Source: Chamaea fasciata (lineage: Eukaryota > Chordata > Aves > Passeriformes > Sylviidae). From it: a DNA stretch of 64,000 bases. The DNA lies in NCBI GenBank assembly GCA_029207755.1, contig JARCOQ010000003.1, positions 90,536,646 to 90,600,645 on the forward strand. The letters run 5' to 3'. The notes beneath the pieces were generated by a model. The model was not told where the DNA came from. It searched no databases and saw nothing but the letters and a program-made list of their open reading frames with translations. The position numbers and the translations under genes were made by a program. Shown one piece after another: positions 59,001 to 64,000 of the stretch. Numbering within the stretch: position 1 is the stretch's first letter; the number at the start of each line of letters is the position of its first letter.

Positions 59001-61789
59001 TGGTTAACTGTTTCCAGCTCTGCTTTCATCCTGAAAGGGGAGGTTTATCTCCTTTTGGCCTGCAGCCAACAGTTTTGTAGTGTGTCAAAACTTTGGTGCA
59101 AAGCACATTTACTGTTATAATGACATACTACATCTAACAGCCGACATATGGTAGCCAAAGGCACAATGCAGGTCTAGAAGTGCCCACAGGGTGATGTGAG
59201 GTGGTGAGTCTGATTCTCTAATTGTAATTAAAGTGTAAAGCATTATGATATATTTTATCATCAAACTGCATGGTCTTTACAACTTTTCCTCAGCTGTGCC
59301 TAGAGTTTGAGAGAGACAACATAGTGACAGCCTTGCCCACCCACTTCCTATCTTTTATCATCAACAAATACAGAGCGTGTATAAACTTGGTTTGTCTTAG
59401 CTACTTCCTTGTAAACAACTTTTACTGGTGGAACCCACTGCCTCAAAATCAGCCAGATTGGAGATTCTCCAATACCTGTCATGAAAAAACACCCCTGGGC
59501 TGTGTCCTGGGACACCACAGGTGGCATGTGCCTCCAAGAGGACATTACAGACACTGCAGAAATCACACAACACTAGTGCTGTGTCTTCATGGCATACTTC
59601 CAGGTGGAGATCAGCAGCAATGGTAGCCTTACAACAGGAACTGGTGATTTAGCAGCTACTTTCAAAAACTCTTTTAATGGGGCAGGAAACACTGATGTAA
59701 CACCAAGTTCCCAGTTTCAAAACTTGCCTGATGATTTCTGTGGGGATAGGAAAGGGAAAAAAATCTGAATCACATGTACCCAGCATATCCCATCCTCTCT
59801 GACAAAGTGTTCCCAGGAGCTCTACATGCTCCAAGAAGCAAAGCTAAACTTAGTCAAGACAAACTGAAAAGATGTTTTCCAGGGAAAAAGGCTAGCTTCA
59901 TCATTACTTCCCTCTCTGCCAGCCTTACCTTCTCCTTCACGACCACACCCTTCCTACCCCCTCTTCTCCCCATGCAGCACATCTCTGTGGTTGAGTCTCT
60001 TGTTTGACTGACTGCTTCTTTTGCTCCTGAGTAAGCACTGCCTCCTGATTTTACCCTACCTGGCTGCTCCTTATCAGCAGCTCTACACCCATGGGATGTA
60101 AAGTGGGAGGCTGTGCCTGCTTCCACTACTACCCAGATGGTTGAAGAGACACAAAAAACCTGGGAAGCCAGACATGGGCATGAGCCACACAATAGTTCTC
60201 TTGAAATGCCTCATTACTGAACATCAAGAAGGAAGACTGCAAGGTTTATGCAGCCTAGACTTGAGGACAGAGTGCACAAGTTACACGCTTGTGTGTTGTT
60301 GCTGTTTCATACCACAACGACACAGACTCCAAGATTCAGAAGGCTGAAAATTACTCCTTTATGTTCAGGATGTGTCTCCCTTTTACAGTATTTTACACAG
60401 ACCAATTTGATTGGTGAAACAAAGGCAAACCTCTTCAATCACATTGGTCAGACCAGAGGGACATCAAGAAAAATTCCCTCCTAGGAAAAGGAATGAATAA
60501 CATAGGTACAGTTACAAAAAACATTTCTCTTGTTTACAGAAAATTCTCTGGGAAAAGAATTTCAGAAAACCAAAACACCTCAGGCATGGAACCAGGGCTA
60601 CAGTGGGGGGGGGGGGGGGGGGGGGGTTTGTCCATGGTAATGAAAAAAAAAAAGAAGAAGGAAAAGAGGGAGGTGCTAAGGAGCTCCAGTTTGTCCAAGT
60701 TCAGTTTATCTGGCAGCCCAGATTTCAGTGTCGGCAGAAGAAGACAGGTCTGGCATAGAGAGTGAGTTGCAAACCGTGAGTTGCAAAGGAAATTCTGCTT
60801 TTATTCAGAGACAGCTGAAATGGAGACGAGCAGGACATATTGGAGTGGTGAGAAGCTGAGAATAACCCACCAACGAGTTAACCCACCTAATAAAGTGAGG
60901 TGATTGTCAGGAGGCAACCTAAGAGTGGGCAGAACAGCAAAAAGTCAGAGAAGATGTAGATAGCAGTGAGAGATTAGCAGTGTCTGTGGAACCTGATGGT
61001 CCAGGCAAGATAAGTCTGGCATGAAATTTGGGATGGAAGGCCTTATTGTGTTTGCAGAATTTCACCTTAAAAAAAAAAATCTCTAATTTTGAGCCTCTCC
61101 TTCCATCAAGTGATTGCCAAGGAATGGTTTCATATTCTTACCTCATTAGGCACACAGTGAGGCAGGCAGGAGCTGCTCTGTGTCTGGCTACCATGGAACC
61201 AGTTTTGGACATGCAGCTGGCAACCCTTTTCTAGGCTAAGAAAGCTGAGTAATTCCTTCTTCCCAAGAAAAGCTGGGGGTTCCATCCTCCTTCTGCTTCT
61301 TTCTGTGTGGCAGATAGAAACCAAAAGTAATGAAGCATCACTGAGGTAAAACAGGAATGGCCTCAGTCAAAATGTCAGGACTTGGTGCTGAAGACAGGGT
61401 GAGGCTGGGAAGCAGCTGGGTCCAACATCACAGATGCTCACTGTACTGATGGCTGTGAGCCATGGGACAGCAGGTGAAGCTGGTTGTGCCACTGATCCTA
61501 ACATGAACTTAGGCTTTTGCAGACTTACAGCAATGTTTTGTGTAGTCAGGAGTGATAAAAGTCCATTTATAGTGATATTATTTTCCGAGATGGGTTGAGG
61601 CATCAGACCCTTGCTCATTTATTGTCCTCGACAAGGGTCTGACCTCCAGACTCCTCCCACATTTGACCTGCCATGTTTCTCAGGCATCTCAATACACACC
61701 TCTCCGGACAGAGGAGAGCCCCAAGAGACCTGTGTAGGTCCAGTCACTGACCAAACCAGCAGTGCTCAAGTCCCAGAGGGACTCAGTCT
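56009..61789. other. Intergenic, low-complexity tracts only
   Basis: No gene is supported. Frames of up to 166 codons occur around 57,314-58,030 in moderately GC-rich DNA on both strands and overlap one another, so they are not convincing. The notable feature is the G22 and A-rich tract near 60,605-60,670. Confidence 0.55.
60605..60626 (+). repeat. G22 homopolymer
   Basis: An uninterrupted run of 22 G, followed 17 bp later by an A11 run and AAGAAGGAAAAGAGGG purine-rich sequence. A G run this long can form quadruplexes and is prone to slippage; its exact length may be a sequencing or assembly artefact. Confidence 0.9.
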
Positions 61790-63975
61790 GGAATAAAAGC
61801 AACAGGCTATCCACCAAGTGCAATAGTGGTCACTTTCTGTTTTTCAAGAAGGGCTTAGCTTCAAAGTTATTATGAGACCCTTGTTGTTCAGGCACTTCTC
61901 AGAAAGTGGAAGTTATATGGTGGTGCTTCTTGGGCATGAGTCACTTTCTTAGGCAATGCTCCAAATCTCTGGCTTTTGGCCAGTCCTAAGCTCTTCTAGG
62001 ATTCCTGGGAAATCGGGTTTCCCCATTTGAGCTTGTTGTGTAATCAATACTACCCACTAACTCCATGTAGCATTGGTTGTGTGAGGTGTTGAGGGGATGT
62101 TTCCTTTAAACATCCAGTGTCAGAGGGGCAATCACAGTGCCAAGAGGTGACACGCTTCTGAAACAACTTCTGAGGCAGCTCAAACCCCCCTATAGGCTGC
62201 GAATATTGCTCTTTCATTAGAGTGGGCTTCTGATCCTCGATAACTCCAGCTCCAAAACCCTAATGGTCGACCTTGGGTTTCTCCTGAGGTCCTTTACCAA
62301 AGGCTCCAGGTGAGGGCCTGCTCCCCATCTGCAGTGTAGAGTATATTTTGCATGGCTGGTCCTGTCCAAACAGGCCCAAGAGCTACCTCACAAGCTATTT
62401 CCTGTTTGATCTGCTCAAAGGCCTGTTGTTGCTCAAGGCCCCACTCAAAGAGGTTCTTCTTCTGGGTCACTCAGTAGAGGGGGTCTCACAAGCTGACCAT
62501 AACCTGGAATATGCCTTCTCCAGAACCCCACAAGGCCTAGAAGAGCATGTGTTTCCTTCTTGTTAGCTGGTCAAGACAGTTGGTTCCCAGTGTACTGGAC
62601 ATCCCTCCAAGTGAAAGCAAATTGTGGCCTGCACTCTGCTGCCAGAGGGACTGAGAAAAAAACCTCAGTGATATCAATTGTGGCACCATTTGGCTGCCTT
62701 TGAGTCCACCTCACACTGAAGTTCCAACATGTCTGTCATGGCAGCACTCAGACACAGCATGACTTCACTCAGGCCACAATAGCCTTCTGTCAGCCTCCAT
62801 TTCCCATTAGACCTTCACACCAGCCACACAGGACTGTTAAAGGGTGAGCAAGTTCTGCTGATCACTCCTTGGCTCTCCAGTCAATGAAATAGTTCATGGA
62901 TGGGCATTACAGTGTCTCAGTTGGTTGCCTTTGACTCCAGCTCATACTGAAGTTCCAACATGTCTGGTAGGGCAGCACTCAGTGGTGGCCTGACTTCATT
63001 CAGGCCATGAGAGTCTACTGTTCACCACATGGCCTGCACTGGAGCTTTCCTTCCTTCTGACTGGGGCAGAAGAGGGCTGATCTCTTGGGCTGCCCCTAAA
63101 ATCTGGGGTGTGAGCTTGTTAGGATGAGGAAGTATCCAGAGTTTCTTCTACATTTCACAGCCTGGAGGATGCCATCTCTATGGCTGGTGTATTTATTTGT
63201 GGGTAATTCTATGCTACCAAGCTGCTGGAATATGATGCAGGGGCACTTTGAACCACCTTCATCCACACGGCCATTGTGCGAGGAGCATCCTCTGGACCTT
63301 TAAGAACCTGACACCTCTTAGATCACTATAGACAATTTCCAATACTGCTAATTCTCTCAAGTACTTCATACCTCCATCTGCAGTGGTCCACTTCCCTGGG
63401 GAGTTCACAAGATCTTCCTTAAATGGATATCTTGCCCTCATGCTTGAGAGAAGCCATCTCCAGAGGCTGCAAATTGCTCCTTCTTTTCTAATTCCTCTTT
63501 CAATTTTCTGATCTTTGGCAAGGGATCCCAGCAGTTGGGCTTCATGACCTTCTAACTGCTGACTGCCACCACCACTATCTCAGCATTAAAGCAGCTAGGC
63601 AGAAATCTGCTCACCTGGCTGGCAGCTGTAATCTTTTCACAAGTCTTGAAGTTCTGATGAGGTCAGGGACTGAGTAACTGTGATTTCCTGTTTAATTTGC
63701 CTCACTCCATTTGATTTCTTTGTTGAAGGACCTGCCGCTTGATCTAACCTCTCCTGTTGTTACTTCCCCTTCTTCTTCTCCTTCCTCTGCTTCTGCTTCT
63801 TCTGCTTCTTGTGTTTCTTCTGCTGCTTCTTTTTCTTCTTATGTTTCTTCTTATTACTCCTTCTCCTCCCTTTACTAATTGGTGGCATGGGTAACTTGCC
63901 TTGTCCATCTTTTGTTTTCACTGCTGGAGCAATTACTGCAGTTGCTGTAGTTTGAGTCCCCGTCTCAGCCACAGT
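61790..63975 (-). pseudogene. Decayed endogenous retrovirus, gag and pol remnants
   Basis: Read on the minus strand the order is gag-like then pol-like. A lysine-rich segment (63,760-63,972) and a gag-type segment (about 63,250-63,450, open for 60 codons) come first. A reverse-transcriptase-like region follows (about 62,590-63,030), then a segment resembling the RT connection and start of RNase H (about 62,200-62,560). The stretch down to about 61,790 is probably more of the same but is less clear. Stop codons and frameshifts interrupt every long frame, and the catalytic middle of the RT seems to be missing between the two pol blocks. No LTR was delimited and the element runs off the window end. 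It is noncoding as it stands. Family is unassigned. Confidence 0.65.
63768..63872. repeat. Pyrimidine-rich CTT/TTC tract
   Basis: About 100 bp of almost pure pyrimidine on the plus strand, made of degenerate CTT/CTG/TTC triplets. On the minus strand it encodes the lysine- and glutamine-rich run within the retroviral remnant. It may be an expanded triplet tract inside an originally basic gag segment. Confidence 0.7.
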
Positions 63976-64000
63976 GTCCTCAAATGCAGTTTGGGTTCCT

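Noticed and set aside
1..64000. CRISPR arrays, operons, phage or plasmid features
   Set aside because: None seen; the spliced GCLC gene, CpG island and CR1/LTR repeats show vertebrate nuclear DNA.

Overview
The window is vertebrate nuclear DNA, and almost certainly from a bird of the Neoaves, probably a passerine. The reasons are several CR1-type LINE 3' ends, avian-style LTR elements in opposite and nested orientations, compact introns, and a complete GCLC gene whose predicted protein is almost the same length and sequence as the mammalian one. There is no sign of bacterial, plasmid or phage organisation.

Layout. Positions 1 to about 16,950 are AT-rich 5' flank with no gene I can support; the ORFs there are short and look random. 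A CpG island from about 16,960 to 18,115 holds the TATA-less GCLC promoter, a perfect antioxidant-response-element (ARE) core, an E-box and coding exon 1. Intron 1 (14.0 kb) runs to 31,785 and carries two CR1 3' ends and a probable solo LTR. Coding exons 2-16 lie between 31,786 and 52,849. The sixteen joined exons give 1,914 nt, 637 residues plus a stop, with every junction in frame. The 3' UTR follows, with poly(A) signals near 54,005 and 54,232. From about 54,260 to 61,790 I see intergenic DNA with one truncated LTR copy (about 55,390-56,008). From about 61,790 to the window end is a decayed endogenous retrovirus on the minus strand, with gag-like and pol-like remnants, stops, deletions and a duplicated segment.

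The most informative structure is in intron 6. A plus-strand LTR (36,758-39,159) sits between perfect 5-bp target duplications. It was later split twice: by a 550-bp minus-strand LTR (37,311-37,860) and by an approximately 0.86-kb CR1 (about 38,171-39,033). This gives a three-layer insertion history that can be read from the sequence.

Function. GCLC encodes the catalytic subunit of glutamate-cysteine ligase, the first and rate-limiting step of glutathione synthesis, and is a classic NRF2 target. The promoter-proximal ARE, about 155 bp before the ATG, and an identical core about 13.9 kb upstream fit that regulation. I found no convincing undescribed biological system. The findings are regulatory, splicing and repeat-history observations.
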